Assembly: GCF_000004075.3 (NCBI RefSeq)
Contig: NC_026657.2
Span: forward strand, 29,854,408 to 29,918,407
DNA: 64,000 nucleotides
From: Cucumis sativus
Lineage: Eukaryota > Streptophyta > Magnoliopsida > Cucurbitales > Cucurbitaceae
Reading direction: 5' to 3'
In this document: positions 35,401 through 47,412 of the stretch, piece after piece
Numbering within the stretch: position 1 is the first letter of the stretch
Layout of the letters: every line of letters begins with the position of its first letter
Program-made: the position numbers and the translations under genes
The notes under the pieces: generated by a model
Databases searched by the model: none
Told to the model about the DNA's origin: nothing
What the model saw: only the letters and a program-made list of their open reading frames with translations

Positions 35401-36905
35401 TGAATAATTAATAAGTAATTTTTTATATAAAAAAAAAGTTTAAATTTAGTGATAGTATATATATTAGATTAGATTATAAAAAAATGGGAATGGAATGATG
35501 GAAACGTGTAGGGAATGTGGAGTAGGGTAACTGTGCTTTATTCGGCGAATAAATATGATTTCACGCAACACCGATTAGCTTCTCCATTTTGGACGGATCC
35601 ATTTTTCATTTTAAATTCACTTTTATATTCATACTTATCTCTTCATATATATATACACACACACACATTATTTATTTTATGAGTCTTTGGTCCAAAGAAT
35701 GTAACCTTAAACATATAGTCGGAATAAAAACAGTTCAAGAACAAAATGAAGAGAAGTCAACAAAAGAAGAAACTAATATATACATGCATATTGGTTTTGA
35801 GCTTGGTCTCCTAGACTTTTACTGATTGCACCAAATTTCAATTTGAACTTTACGAAATTCCTACTCATTTTTATAGTTAACCCATGTTTGAATTCCTATG
35901 TTCACAATTTTTTAAAACAAATAAAATGACCATCATTGTTTTCAAAAATGGTCTACTTCATGAGTTTTTCAAAATTGTTTCTAAAACGAGAATACCAAAC
36001 ACATTTTAATTATTTTTTTCTTTTTTTTCTTTATGAAAATCAAGAACCAAACGGTGTCTAATATTTAGTTAGTTTTCAGAATTTAAATTGATTTTGAAAA
36101 CATTCATAACACAAACAAAGAAATTTATAGGTAAGAAGGGGCGTTTATAACTTAAAATTTAAAAGACTTAGAGAAAAAAAAAATCAAAGGGTTATGAAAA
36201 AATTAAAACCAACAACATACAAATAAAGGTATGCTGTATACTTTATTTAATTTCAATTTGACCTCTCCACCTCGATAATTCAATTCAATCTTCCCCCAAT
36301 TTTACAATGAAAATTGGTAATGTCAAATTTTCATTTTTGCAAAACTAAAAAGCAGATGGAAATTTTTTGAAACTTTCAACACATGGAAGACAAAATTGAA
36401 ACAAATTGAATGAAGGGTGTGTAATTAATTTAGTCTAAAATTACCATAAACTTCAACTAAAATCTGAGTCCAAATGAGGTTGGACCCAACAGTTCTCCTC
36501 CAATCTATTCATCTTCTGATATTTATTCCTGGATGCCTAAAATAATCACCAAGCAAATCAATCAAGACAACAACATAAATTGAGCATTTCATAAACATTG
36601 AATATAAAAAAGCCAAGCTCAATAGACAAGCCGACAAGATATTAATTAACATTTCAAAGATGGATTTGTTCAATCCCCCACCCTATAATTATTAGAGTTG
36701 AAAAGGAAATTAATTAATTAGCACTAAACATTGAATGGAATCATATATTATTCAAAAGAGTGCAAATCTGCAAAATACTGACTGATCCATACAAAGGAAA
36801 GGATTCATCTCCATAATACACATGCAGTTTAAGCCGTTTCCAGGCACCACAAAAAGAATAACATAATTTAGAGGTTCTTACGGCAAACCTTTATGATCAA
36901 GAAGC
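32495..36905. other. 4.4-kb spacer upstream of the LUL gene
   Basis: The first 350 bases are the purine/pyrimidine-rich leader and promoter of the minus-strand LUL gene, with TTTTCC repeats at 32809-32832. Beyond that the DNA is AT-rich, with a (TA)n run at 34604-34630 and possible old repeat sequence at about 35880-36070 (TTTCTAAAACGAGAATACCAA). The right end (about 36720-36905) is the likely 3' untranslated region of VHA-G. No gene is supported. Confidence 0.5.
34604..34630. repeat. (TA)13 microsatellite
   Basis: An uninterrupted TA run in the spacer. Confidence 0.9.
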
Positions 36906-37619
36906 TCAATTTTTCACGGATGTCACATGCTTCAGGAGCATGTTCACAACATCTGGTGAAATTCTAGCAGACTCTTCTTTCAGGTGATAAATCTTTTCAT
37001 CTGTCTCGATTTCAAGCCGCTTAACATTAGCTCCTGAGTCTCCGCTACTCTATATGATCAAGGAGGGGGCAGAGTTAGCAGATATATTCCAAAATCTCTG
37101 GATGATTTTTCCATAAAAAGGACAAAGTGTGCATGTTTGTAATAGTTCCTATACTAACCTCAGCAAGTTTTCTTTGGAAATCAGACTCGACTTGGGCACG
37201 ATATGCAGCAATTTCCTTTTCAGCCTCTTCTTTGGCTTGTTTCAGTCTAGCCAATTTTGCTAAAAGGAAAGGAAAATCAAGTCGTTGAGTTATAAATTAT
37301 GTTTAACTTTACAGATTCGTAATGTAATGAGGAACAGGTAGATCAATAGAAGGAAAATAGGATTTGATAATGATCCATCTTGATATTTCATAAAGTCAGT
37401 GTCAAGCAAATTATGAACTGAACTCTGGAACTACATGCCATTCGAGGAAATCAACATATTTGGACCAAATTAAGACTTTACATGCCTGTGAATGTTAAAA
37501 AAATAACAAAACCAAAAATAAAGGGTAAGCTTACCATTTCTGGCAGCATTGACAATGTGTTGAGCTTCTTGCTCCGCAGCAAGCAATTGTTGGATACCAC
37601 CTTGACTCCTAGTTGCCAT
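36906..37619 (-). CDS. VHA-G: V-type proton ATPase subunit G, three coding exons
   Basis: Exons on the minus strand: 37619-37535, 37259-37159 and 37049-36906 (330 bases, 109 residues, the normal length). It opens [19 protein letters not shown] and carries the [17 protein letters not shown] helix and the [13 protein letters not shown] stretch of plant VHA-G. It is a long charged helix that pairs with subunit E to form the peripheral stalk of the V1 sector. That stalk holds the ATPase ring against the membrane Vo sector at the vacuole and trans-Golgi network. Introns are GT-AG. The start codon lies eight bases into its exon; a leader intron of about 1.3 kb precedes it (37628-38921). No residue appears to be missing. 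Confidence 0.95.
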
Positions 37620-39948
37620 ATTCTCCCCTACAAAAGAAAATGATTTTTGTGAAGAAATTAAGTAAAAGAAGGTAGTGGAAACTCAGCAAAATGACATCCT
37701 GATCAGAAACTGCGATGCTAAATGTGATTAATTTATCTCTGATGTGATCATGAATCATGATTTGTTAAATCAAGCCAATTTCTTAACCAAAGTGTTAGTA
37801 GCAGCAATCGTAATGGAGCGTGTTTTTTTTAGTACAACAGATTGAGGGGCGATGGGAGATTGAGCCTCCCACCACTAAGATGCAAAGTCATGACAATTAC
37901 CGTCAACTATGCTCACTTCAACATCATGTCATGTTTTAATATTCAAGGCTTCGATACCTATGGCTAAGATTCCAACTTCCATAAAACCCACGAGGCTTGT
38001 ACCTTAGGCTAATGGAGCCTTACTCAACTTAGAAATGAAAACAATTCATAAATCTTAACGCTTTAAGTGGGTGGTACTTCAAAAGGTAGTTGGCTCAAGA
38101 GTCTTTCCAAACATCGTTAAGACTATTTTAGTTTCGTCTCATTTTAATTTAGTGAAACCTAAAACTAGTCTATAAAATTTAAATTATAGTTTATCACCTA
38201 ATCAACACACTAATTTTAGTCCGACCTCTTATTCCTTAATCATGGTCATATCATTAACCATAACAACCGAAGATAAAAGCACATGAAAATGATTGAATTT
38301 TTCCTCACCTTAGGTTTCAAAACCAAGTCAACTTAGAAATTTGATGCACCGGAATACAAAACAACCTCTATCCATAAACTCAACCCAAACCTAGTTCACC
38401 AAAAGATTACTCTACAACAAATCTTTTAAAATCGTAAATAGATTGTGTACATCAGAAGTAAGACTGAACTTAAAAACTTCAGAAAAATCAAATAAATCTC
38501 AAGTTTGAAATTCCCAAATCCAACACTTAATTACACTATCCAGATGCAGCTTCCTTGACCTGGCGGAAGCGGATGCAGATCGAATAAGTGTCGATTCGTC
38601 AAACTGCAAATCTAATAAAACAAAGAGATCACCCTAAAAGAAACTTCTGATATCAATCAATCCAAAGAGAACAGGAAACACAAAACAAAAGGATGCGGAA
38701 ACACAGATCTCATCAGTGACCAGGCGTACACCAATATCGGAGAAACAAAACAGAGAGAAAGAAATCGGCAATCAAAGAAGTAGAAGAATCAATCACACGG
38801 AAGAGAAAAGCAAAGCGATGAAGAAGATGAAACGAGCATAGATTCAGATTCCAACAGAGGAGATCATGACAAGGATTAGTTAGGGGGAGAGTGAGGAAAT
38901 AGAAGTTAGAGAGATGGTTACCTGAAGATCGGAGAATTTGCGGGTGCGAAGAAATTGGAAGATTCAGAGGAAATCGGGATCGGAGTGATGAAGAAAAAAA
39001 GAGGGAGGAAGAGGAGTTATGTGGTGAGGTGGATTTTTGGTTTTATCTTTTTTTAAGGGAGCAAAAACGACGTGGTCGCGAGGAACACGATTCTTCTTTT
39101 GTTGTAGTGGGAATTTACTGTTTTCCCAATAAAGTTTTTAATCCCATCAGGAATATCTTAAATTATAAATTTATTTCTTATAACTTTTAATTAAACTGAA
39201 TTTTCAAATATTAATTTCATACAAAGTCCTCACAAACTTTTTAAGGTTGATTGTATTATTGAATTTGTACTTTCAATGGTATAGTTAAATAATTATAAAA
39301 AAAACTCTAGAGTTATTTTGGACCATTAAATCTTACTATTTGTTCTACATGAATGACAGAATTTTAGATATTATCATTGAATTTGTTTGATAACCAAGTA
39401 TCTTTAAACTATATATATATATAAGTGATGGTTCCCAAAATTTATAATAAGAGAGTTACCAAACAAAAGAGAAATTGTTTTGAGGAGAAAGTTATTTACA
39501 TTTCTCAATAAGAAAAAGAAATTTGTAACTCCAATTTGTGAATTATTATATCATTACCCTGATTTGTTTAGGGATTTCTACTTACTCACAATGTGAATTA
39601 CATAACATCTATATTGAATACAAAGAAAGCCGTGAAATATCAAACAACAGATACAAATGGTTAAGTTGGTGAGAAACCATGTCTTTGAAAACTAAAATTA
39701 TTCATCCATTGGTACAACAATTTATCTAGCAATTCACTACCCAAAATTACAAAATCATATGTTTATACAAAGAATTCACTTACAATTCTTTGAACACTTC
39801 TGTTCTACCTTTCTACTTGGGGAGGGAAAAAGATTATATAATTTATAAAAGAAAAAAAAAATACTCTTCTTACAATTTGTATTCTTCTCTACTACTCAAA
39901 AAAGAGATAATAGCGTGATTTAAAAAAATGTAAGTTATGTCTATGATT
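37620..39948. other. VHA-G leader intron, first exon and promoter; then spacer
   Basis: On the minus strand, CTTCAG|GTAACC at 38922/38921 makes a good donor and TTTTGTAG|GGGAGAATATG at 37628/37627 a good acceptor, so a 1,294-base leader intron is likely. The non-coding first exon would lie at about 38922-39000. The stretch from about 39080 to 39948 is AT-rich. Its right part (about 39780-39948) is probably the aquaporin 3' untranslated region. Leader introns of this kind often raise expression of housekeeping genes in plants. Confidence 0.6.
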
Positions 39949-41407
39949 TTAGAAGCGAGTTGGCGGTGAGCTTCTAAAAGATCCGATTGCTTTCACGGCG
40001 GAGGCTCGAAGAACATATTGATAATACATTGCAGCAATTGTTGATCCAATTAGTGGCCCAACCCAAAAAATCCACTGCAATATTATCAAACACAACCTAT
40101 TTTTAAGTTCATATATATTCATAATCAACCATCCTAATATACGCTAAAAAACAATCTTCCATCCTAAACTTTCATGAAAAATAACAATCTAGTTCATAAA
40201 TGTTAACCGATAACAATTTAGTTCATATATCAAAGGGAAGAAAGAAGAAAGAGAGTGTGGATACATACATGATCTTTCCAAACTTTATGATTGTTGATGA
40301 TGACGGCAGGACCGAAGCTTCGAGCAGGGTTAATGCCAGTGCCGGTGACGGGAATGGTGGCGAGGTGAACAATGAAGACAGCAAAGCCAATGGGGAGTGG
40401 AGCCAAGACAGGAACATGGGAATCTCTAGCATTGCGTTTGGGATCAGTGGCGGAGAAGACAGTATACAGAAGAATAAAGGTGCCCATAATCTCAACAGCA
40501 AGGCCAGTGCCTCGGCTATAACCATCAACGAGCTGGTTAGCGCCACCGCCATAGTGGTTGTAATGATCTCGCTGCAATGTCTTGACTAAGGCGCACCCGC
40601 ACAGGGCCCCTATGCACTGAGCTATGATGTAGAGCAAGGCTCGGACCAACGATATCTTTCTTGTTAAAAACATTCCGAATGTCACTGCTGGATTTATGTG
40701 CCCTCCTGCCATTTTTTACCCATCCATCAACCAATTTCATCCTTCTAAATAAATTCTACACTAAATTACCCATTCCTTTTACTTCAAATGTAATTTTGTA
40801 TTTGTTGATGAAAGATCAAACTAATACATATAACTTTAAACGTTACAACAATGAAAGATCAAAGACCTATAAAATATTTTTAATGAAGTTTACAAAAAAT
40901 ATATAAAGTTCGAATACCTTTTGAACACAGAATTGAAAAATGTTTAGTTTGAGCTTCAACAAATTCCATAAATTTTAGCTCTAAACTTGAAAAATAAGTT
41001 GTGGTGACTAATAATTAGTTTGCTTAATTATTTTAAATCTTAATAATTTCCAATGTAATCATATTAAATGGTGTAATTTTCAGATGAAGAACTTTACCAG
41101 AGATACCGGCGGTGCAGTAGACGAGGACGAAGATCATACCCCCGAAGACCCACGAGATTCCGACGGGACCAACTCCGGCGCATACATTCCCGCCGTTGAT
41201 CGGGTCCATCTGGCTATTGTTTCCGATCACCGTCAAAACGACGACGTACAGAAACAACAGAGTCGCCACAAACTCAGCGATGATAGCTCTGTAAAACGAC
41301 CATTTCCCGAGCTCCTCCATGTCGATCATCGGCGCCGGCAGCGGATCAAAATAGTCTTTCCTCGACGCCGCCCCCCGACCTCCGATTTCGATGTCGCTGG
41401 TCGCCAT
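39949..41407 (-). CDS. PIP2: PIP2-type plasma-membrane aquaporin, three exons
   Basis: Exons on the minus strand: 41407-41098, 40705-40269 and 40074-39949 (873 bases, 290 residues). Six membrane helices are evident. The two pore loops carry NPA at 108-110 and 229-231. By alignment to spinach SoPIP2;1, the selectivity filter is Phe88, His217, Thr226 and Arg232, the water-selective set. Also by alignment, Cys76 in loop A matches the cysteine linking PIP subunits, Ser122 in loop B is the known phospho-gate site, and His201 in loop D is the pH sensor. The C-terminus GSFRSS carries the usual phosphorylatable serines. The short N-terminus with DYFDPLPAP fits the PIP2 class; a slightly long loop A ([12 protein letters not shown]) is a local difference. 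It should sit in the plasma membrane and pass water. The intron falling inside the first HINPAV loop region is conserved in plant PIPs. Confidence 0.96.
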
Positions 41408-42464
41408 TGCTGCAGGATCTCAGTGAATGTGAATGTGAAGTGAGTGAAATTTTTGTAAGGGGTTGGATTGTGAGTTTGGGAATGGGGAAATTTGGAGATG
41501 GATATTTGAATGATAGATGAGATATAAGTGATTTTGTTGACATCCAAACACTTCTTTGGTTTCGTCTGTGTTAATCCGCATCTCTCTATGAAGGAATTTG
41601 TGGTTCGTTCGTTTGAATTGAAATTTGAAAATTTCCGCCACAAGATGATTTCTCTCCAAATTTAGTCTTAGGATTAGAATGAGAGCGATTACCAGAGAAC
41701 CATTTGTCCATCCCCTTTCTCTCAATTATTATTACATTACTCCTATTTTATTTATTTTTTATTTAATACATATTAAATTTAAGATTTATTAAAAATTTAG
41801 ACACTAAAGTTAAAATAAGAATTAAAGTTTGAGTAAATTTATAGTATAGGAACTATTCAATTTGTTTTAAAAAATATACTTCACAACCAAACCAAACTTT
41901 TTTTAAAAAATTGAACATAAATTGTTACTTTAAATCATATTATACGATCCGGACCAAAAATTATATGGTAACTTTTAGGAATATTTAAAAGAAAAAAATT
42001 GTTACAGCTTAACATTTTTCAAAGTTATGATTAAGTGTTATATTTATTTGTTATTGAAAACAACTTTTCCTAAAGAAATTATTTCTTATACTCTCTAAAA
42101 TCATTTGCTTTGTTACCCACCATTCATAAAAAAAGAGTGTATTGTATTATATTGAAATCCAAATAAAAAACAATAAACAATGTAAATTAGCAAGAGAAAA
42201 TTCATAAATAAAACACTAAATTGCTTGCTTCCCATCTCATCATATGTTATTGCACCCTTTCATACCATTTTGAACTAAGTAAACTTACTTAATTTTATCA
42301 TATTTTAAATTACTAAATCAAATACCATATGCAAAAAGACCATATTATTTCCCAAATAAACTCTACACTCTACCTTATTGATCTTAATATGTTGAAATTT
42401 AACTTCTTGTTTCTTTTGTTTGATTAACTTTTGAAAATTGTTAATACAATGAGTTGATTTCTTT

Positions 42465-42655
42465 TATTTGATCGACCTTTTAAAATTTGTTAATAACATT
42501 GTATGTTGACTTATTCATTTTGTACGTTGAATTGATCATTGGCTTTTGAATTGATCATTGGCTTTTTGATTGACCTTTTAAAATTTGTTAATAACATTGT
42601 ATGTTAACTTATTCATTTTGTACGTTGAATTAATCATTGACTTTATCGATCTTTC
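42465..42655. repeat. Two-copy tandem repeat, about 98-base unit
   Basis: Both units contain GACCTTTTAAAATTTGTTA, then ATAACATTGTATGTT and ATTCATTTTGTACGTTGAAT. Within the first unit the end GAATTGATCATTGGCTTT is itself doubled. Copies are nearly identical, so the duplication is young. Confidence 0.85.
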
Positions 42656-42964
42656 ATCAAGCTATTGCTGTTTAGTATTAGTGTTAATAACTTTAGGGTT
42701 TATTAGTATTAATTTTAATAACTTTAGGGTTTAGGGTTTATACAATGTATAGTTATCCATAATTTAGCTGGATTGGATCTAGCTAATGACCAAAAATATA
42801 AATAAAATTAAAGTATAGTATGTTAAGTAATGAGTAGTAATCAACCGACACAATTTTAAAAGACAAATTAAAATCATGCATAACACGTGCACTGCACGCT
42901 GCACCACAATAAAATAATTTTTTAAAAAATGGGATTAAGGCAAATAAAAAATAGATGGTTGAGT

Positions 42965-43247
42965 GGAGTGGGCCGCACGGCCCAATGGATATTGAGAAGC
43001 CACGTCACCGCTTAACCACACACCAATTATTCATACCCTTACACGTAAACCATACTCGCCCACTCAATCATTACGGTGACACGTAGTGCCGGCACTCGCT
43101 ACGTTTCGCAAGCCATAATGCTAATTCTTTTCACACTTCTAATTACAAAATTTGGTAACTAAATTAATTTATAATCTGTTGCCTATTGCGATAAATATTT
43201 ATTGAGGAATTGAATTCATTAGCACAAAATTTTGGAACGTATATATA
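42965..43247 (+). promoter_or_regulatory. Promoter-like island with site II and ACGT elements and a TATA box but no ORF
   Basis: TGGGCCGCACGGCCCA is a site II inverted repeat near 42969-42984. CCACGTCA, ACACGTAAA and GACACGTAG follow within 120 bases, in locally GC-richer DNA. A TATATATA box lies at 43240-43247. On the plus strand downstream there is a GAA run and only a 10-codon frame (ATG at about 43340). It might drive a non-coding RNA convergent with the 46-residue gene, or be the remains of a lost gene's promoter. Confidence 0.35.
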
Positions 43248-43656
43248 CCTATTGAACAGAAGAATTAATTAGTACGCAATCACTTTAAGACGAAGAAGAA
43301 GAAGAAGAAGAAGAAATCCCATTATCGTAGTTTGAAGGATATGGAGATTGAATTTGAATGTTTAGGGAGTTAAAACGATAGACGACACATGAGTGGAAGT
43401 GTTGAAGTTTAAACATTTGTGTAAATAAGAAGGAATATTTCGTCATCGCTGAAACTGGTAATACAAATCAACTGCGACGCAATATAACATGTATACAATG
43501 TAAATTCAAGTAAGGAAGAAAAAGGGAAAATCAAAATTGAAAGCCGTAAACAATTACAATGGAGACTCCATATTCCGGCATTCAATATAGTCGGAGATCC
43601 AAAAGAAGAATTGGAGACATATAAATATAATGAGATAGAAGAGAGCAGAAAAATTG

Positions 43657-43797
43657 CTAATCAGAATTGTTATCTTCGGAATCGTGTTCAGGAATAGTAT
43701 CCAAGGAAGGAGAATTGGAGGATTTGGAAGGAGAAATAAGAGGGGGAGGAGCGACCTCGATCCAGGAGGTAAAATTAGAGAGGGCCGGCTTTGCCAT
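43657..43797 (-). CDS. Unrecognised 46-residue protein with its own promoter
   Basis: The frame begins MAKPALSNFTSWIEVAPPPL and ends EHDSEDNNSD. It has one exon, no signal peptide and no membrane segment, with a Pro/Ser-rich centre and an acidic tail. Support for a real gene: a TATAAATA box 79 bases upstream, a short pyrimidine-rich leader with no other ATG, a start in good context (CC ATG GC), and a residue order (IEVAPPPLISPSK, then SPSLDTIPEH) that looks selected and not random. A longer overlapping frame on the same strand is Leu/Pro/Ser low-complexity and less likely. I do not recognise the family and give no function. Confidence 0.55.
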   Translation of the reverse strand: MAKPALSNFTSWIEVAPPPLISPSKSSNSPSLDTIPEHDSEDNNSD

Positions 43798-46653
43798 GGA
43801 AGAGAGGGATGTGGGTTTAGTAATAGTGGAAATGAGAGGAAGAATGTTTGAGGAGAAAGAGGGAGTGAAGGTGGATATTTATAGAGAGAGGAATAGGAAA
43901 GAGCGGAGGAAGAAGAGGGTAATGACTCCAAACACGCACACGAGAGAAAGAGAATTCTTGTATTTTATTCTTTTAATTTTGGGAGGGAAACGCGGAGAAA
44001 TTGTTTAGGAGCATGTGAAAAAAATCAAACAAATAACTTGAATAATTGAGAGCCACCTAACACCTTCCTTCCTCGAACCTACCTTCACTCTTTGGATTTT
44101 ATGTCACCTTCATCACCCTTTTTCTTTTCCTATTTTCTTTTAGAGTTATTTGGGTTAATGAGATTGGGATATGGAACAAAATGTTCAACAACTTCACGTG
44201 ACACTCATGGTGAAGACATCCCACACACATTTGGACGCTTGGGTGAGAGAATGAAAGAACGTGATAGTGACTCAGTTTTCTTCCACTTTTGGCTTAATTT
44301 TCCCACGTTCGTATTTGATAACATTTACAAGGAGATACCTCTTGATTTACACTTTAAAGAAATATAATAATACCATTAACTTCTTATTTTGCAGGTTTCA
44401 ATTTAAAAGGCATCATAATTATCCTAAAGAAACATACTAATTTTCCCTAATTTTTTTATCTCGGAAAGAGGAGAGATGTATTGCAATTCAAGGAAAGTGA
44501 AAATACAACGGGAAGTGCTGGAAATTGTTACATATCCTTGATATTTAACCTCTGGTTAAACATTAAAGTTACATTTCTTTCCACATGAAATATTATTTGA
44601 TTATACAAGAGCATTTAGGTTTACATCTTTAAACCGACATTGAACATTATAAACATAGAAATTTAAGAACATTCAATTTGTTTGAGATTAATTCAAATAT
44701 ATTTATTGAGAACAGTTAGAGCGATTTCAACAATAAATCCGAACGAGAATGGGATGTGTTGCTACATGAATATTCCTAATTTAGTAGGAGAGCAGTTCCT
44801 TGGTTCATAACACTCGGGCTTAGTATTGGTTCCTAACATAGATAAGACTACAAGCATCAACTGAAACAACAGCTTCCAAATTCAAATGCAGTTCCTTGAA
44901 CTAGAGAATTCAGATCCTTGAGGGTATTTGAACCAAATAATTAGCTATTATAATCAATCCTGTGCTATTATAGTTTAAATCTAATAGTGAGTTTAAAAAG
45001 TGTAAACTATTTTAGTTTGAAAATAAAATAGTAAACCTTAAAGAAGATAATAATAACAAATAGTTAATGTAAAATAGTAAAAACAATAACAAACGTGGAT
45101 TTTGAAATAATGTTAGAATACAAAATCGCATCATCTATTTGTAACAAGAGGCTATTATAGTCTAGGACAATCCTTTCCCAAAAGACATCCCATTTGGGAA
45201 GACAAACTATACATGGTCAGTGTCTTCCTAAAATACTACCATGTATAATCAGTTTGAAACTATGTCCATTTTCCACCAAATGACAAACCAATCAAGTTAG
45301 TAGAATTGTGTAACACAATCATGTACCCGAAAGTGGAATCAACTTATTGGGAAGGCACATCAAAATTTTAGTTTGGTGGTGGGTAACTTCAAAGTTAGTG
45401 TAATCCAAAAGATCACTTCCCTTACCCTTTTCGTTCATGGCACTTTGTACAACTTTATCAACAAAGATAACAACCAAACATCAGAGGCCACATAAAGTAC
45501 AGGATTCAAGCATCAAGCACAGCAAAATAATAGCTCCGTACTTCAGTATATATCAAGAAGAAATAAACCGGTTCAAAATGGATTTACCCACGAGGCTACT
45601 TTATCATCTTCGTGTTTGAGTTATTTAAATCTTCTAGTGTCAGGGCTTGAGGAAAAGATAGTGTTTTCGCCCCCAAGGATATCTGATGTACGGTTTGTTA
45701 GGACTTTTTTCGCATCCTAGCTTTGAAATTTTATTTGATTAGTTATGTTCTTAGCCAGCTACTATATAAGCAACCATCTTCATTAGCTAAACCTATACTT
45801 AGAGGCTAAGGCTCCCCTCTTTGGCTTCTAAACAACTTTAGATCACTACTAAAATAACGGGCCTAACATCCATGAGCTACAAGCAATTTGAGAATCTTAA
45901 TCAATACATTATATATCAATTTTTAGAGATGTATTTAGGGGAACTTTTAAAGGACAATAATTGGGCAGGGGAACAAAAGCTATCCCATGAACACTAATTT
46001 GAGAATCTTAATCAATACCTAATATCAATTTTTTATATAAGAATCTTCTTCAATACCTAAAATCATATCAAATCACCAATCCTAGATAAAAAAAACAAAC
46101 ACTTTTTGTATACACCCATGATACCATTATAAAATTCAAGTTAGCAGAGTAGAATAGATAAGATGACCCCAAAAGGGCCAAAACCCAGTTCTTACTTAAC
46201 TATTGAACATCACATAATTTCAAGGCAAAGGTTGCAAAAGACCTGATATGCAGCCTAACACAGCCAATAACAGAAAAACCGAAGTGAACAAATATGATTC
46301 CATGAAATACAAGTTCATGATACGTCATTGAAATACCCCATAAAGATAAGTGCAAGCTATTGTAGGCAAGTGATAGATAAAAAAAATAAATAAATAAAAA
46401 AAAAACCTAACCAGATAATCTTCATACATTCCTTAAACCAATGATAGAGAAGAAATAAAGCTTTGATATTCATTGCAATAATCCAATTCAGGCTTCTTTT
46501 AAAAAAAAACGACAAAAAACGCAGATAAACAAGAGAGAAATAGAGAAAAACCACCCTAAAACTTACGTTAAATAGCAAAACTGATAAAACAAGGATGTAG
46601 AAGTAAATTCAATATCCCTCATTCTAAAGGAGTGGCCAAAGAAAGTTTTACTC
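43798..46653. other. Spacer between the 46-residue gene and RPL12
   Basis: The left part is the promoter of the small gene and includes a CACGTG G-box at 44195-44200. The middle is AT-rich, with a small hairpin at 45208-45247 and a repeated TTTGAGAATCTTAATCAATAC at about 45888 and 46000. The right part (about 46350-46653) is probably the RPL12 3' untranslated region. No further gene is supported. Confidence 0.5.
43876..43883 (-). promoter_or_regulatory. TATA box of the 46-residue gene
   Basis: TATAAATA on the minus strand, followed by a CT-rich stretch where transcription could start about 30 bases downstream. It is set 79 bases before the start codon. Confidence 0.55.
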
Positions 46654-47154
46654 TCAATCTTGGGGGATTTCAACATCGCCATCAGAAATCTCCTGTTGAA
46701 GATCCTTCGGGTCCTTGCCATCGACAGTACAGCCAACAGACACACAAGTACCAAGAATCTCCTTGACGGAGCCAGAGAGATCCTTAGCCATCGACCTGGG
46801 CCGCATAACCCTAGCAATCTCAATCACATCATCAAGAGAAATATTCCCATTATGCTTGATGTTCTTAGTTTTCTTCCTGTCACGTTCCGGCTCCTTCAAA
46901 GCCTTAATTACCAAAGCCGCCGCAGAAGGAACAACGGAGACCTTCGCCTGACGATTTTGGACGGTGAGCTTTACAGTAACCCTAAGACCTTTCCATTCCT
47001 TGGCGGTCTCTTTAGCAATGTCTTCTCCAATCTTCTTAGGGGAAAGACCGAGAGGACCGATCTTGGGAGCGAGAGAACTAGCGGCTCCGACCTCACCTCC
47101 GGTGACGCGAACGAAGACTTCAACGACCTGACTAGGGTCCAACTTCGGAGGCAT
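46654..47154 (-). CDS. RPL12: Cytosolic 60S ribosomal protein L12 (uL11)
   Basis: Single exon, 166 residues, the normal plant length. It begins [20 protein letters not shown]. The L11 N-terminal domain (about residues 10-70) has the [18 protein letters not shown] segment, and the C-terminal rRNA-binding domain has [18 protein letters not shown] and [15 protein letters not shown]. It sits at the base of the ribosomal stalk on the GTPase-associated centre of the large-subunit rRNA. There is no transit peptide, so it is the cytosolic form and not the plastid or mitochondrial L11. Plant RPL12 genes are often intronless. The promoter carries telo-box and site II elements typical of ribosomal protein genes. 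Confidence 0.98.
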   Translation of the reverse strand: MPPKLDPSQVVEVFVRVTGGEVGAASSLAPKIGPLGLSPKKIGEDIAKETAKEWKGLRVTVKLTVQNRQAKVSVVPSAAALVIKALKEPERDRKKTKNIKHNGNISLDDVIEIARVMRPRSMAKDLSGSVKEILGTCVSVGCTVDGKDPKDLQQEISDGDVEIPQD

Positions 47155-47277
47155 GATTGGGCGGCGGGAAGGGAAGTGGATTCGAGAGATTCCACAGAAG
47201 GAAGAACAACCACAGCCACTAATGAACTAAAAGAGAGCGGCGAAGAGAAAATGAAGAGGCTTTCGGTTGATTTATGC

Positions 47278-47412
47278 TAGGGTTTTTCACATGCCTTCGA
47301 GCTTCCACAACCGACGATGTCTCGTCGGCCCATTCTCTACTGGAAATTAAAAACCCTAATCCGTTTCTTTTGGACTTTTCCCACCATGTCTCGGCCCATT
47401 CAAAATGGGCCT
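47278..47412 (-). promoter_or_regulatory. RPL12 promoter with telo-boxes and site II elements
   Basis: On the plus-strand listing, TAGGGTTTT begins at about 47278, GGCCCA lies at 47327-47332, AAACCCTAA at 47351-47359, GGCCCA at 47393-47398, and TGGGCC at about 47406-47411. The pairing of telo-boxes with GGCCCA site II motifs is the established signature of plant ribosomal-protein promoters, giving growth-linked expression. Confidence 0.85.

Larger units (their letters stand above)
41408..43656. other. Spacer upstream of the aquaporin gene
   Basis: The left end (to about 41720) is the aquaporin leader and promoter. Then comes AT-rich DNA, a 98-base tandem duplication (42465-42655) and two telo-box-like TTTAGGGTTTA runs at about 42690-42740. 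A promoter-like island follows at 42965-43247. A GAA run lies at about 43292-43314. The far right is the 3' side of the 46-residue gene. No long frame is present. Confidence 0.5.

Noticed and set aside
43554-43931. 125-codon minus-strand frame overlapping the 46-residue gene
   Set aside because: Leu/Pro/Ser low-complexity; it starts at the leader edge and overlaps a better-ordered frame with good start context.
44092-44367. 91-codon frame beside the G-box upstream of the 46-residue gene
   Set aside because: Its composition is random-like, and it lies in the other gene's promoter with no promoter or leader of its own.
45203-45255. Hairpin with a 10-bp perfect stem (TATACATGGT/ACCATGTATA), a microRNA candidate
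   Set aside because: The stem is too short for a plant microRNA precursor and no known microRNA is recognised.
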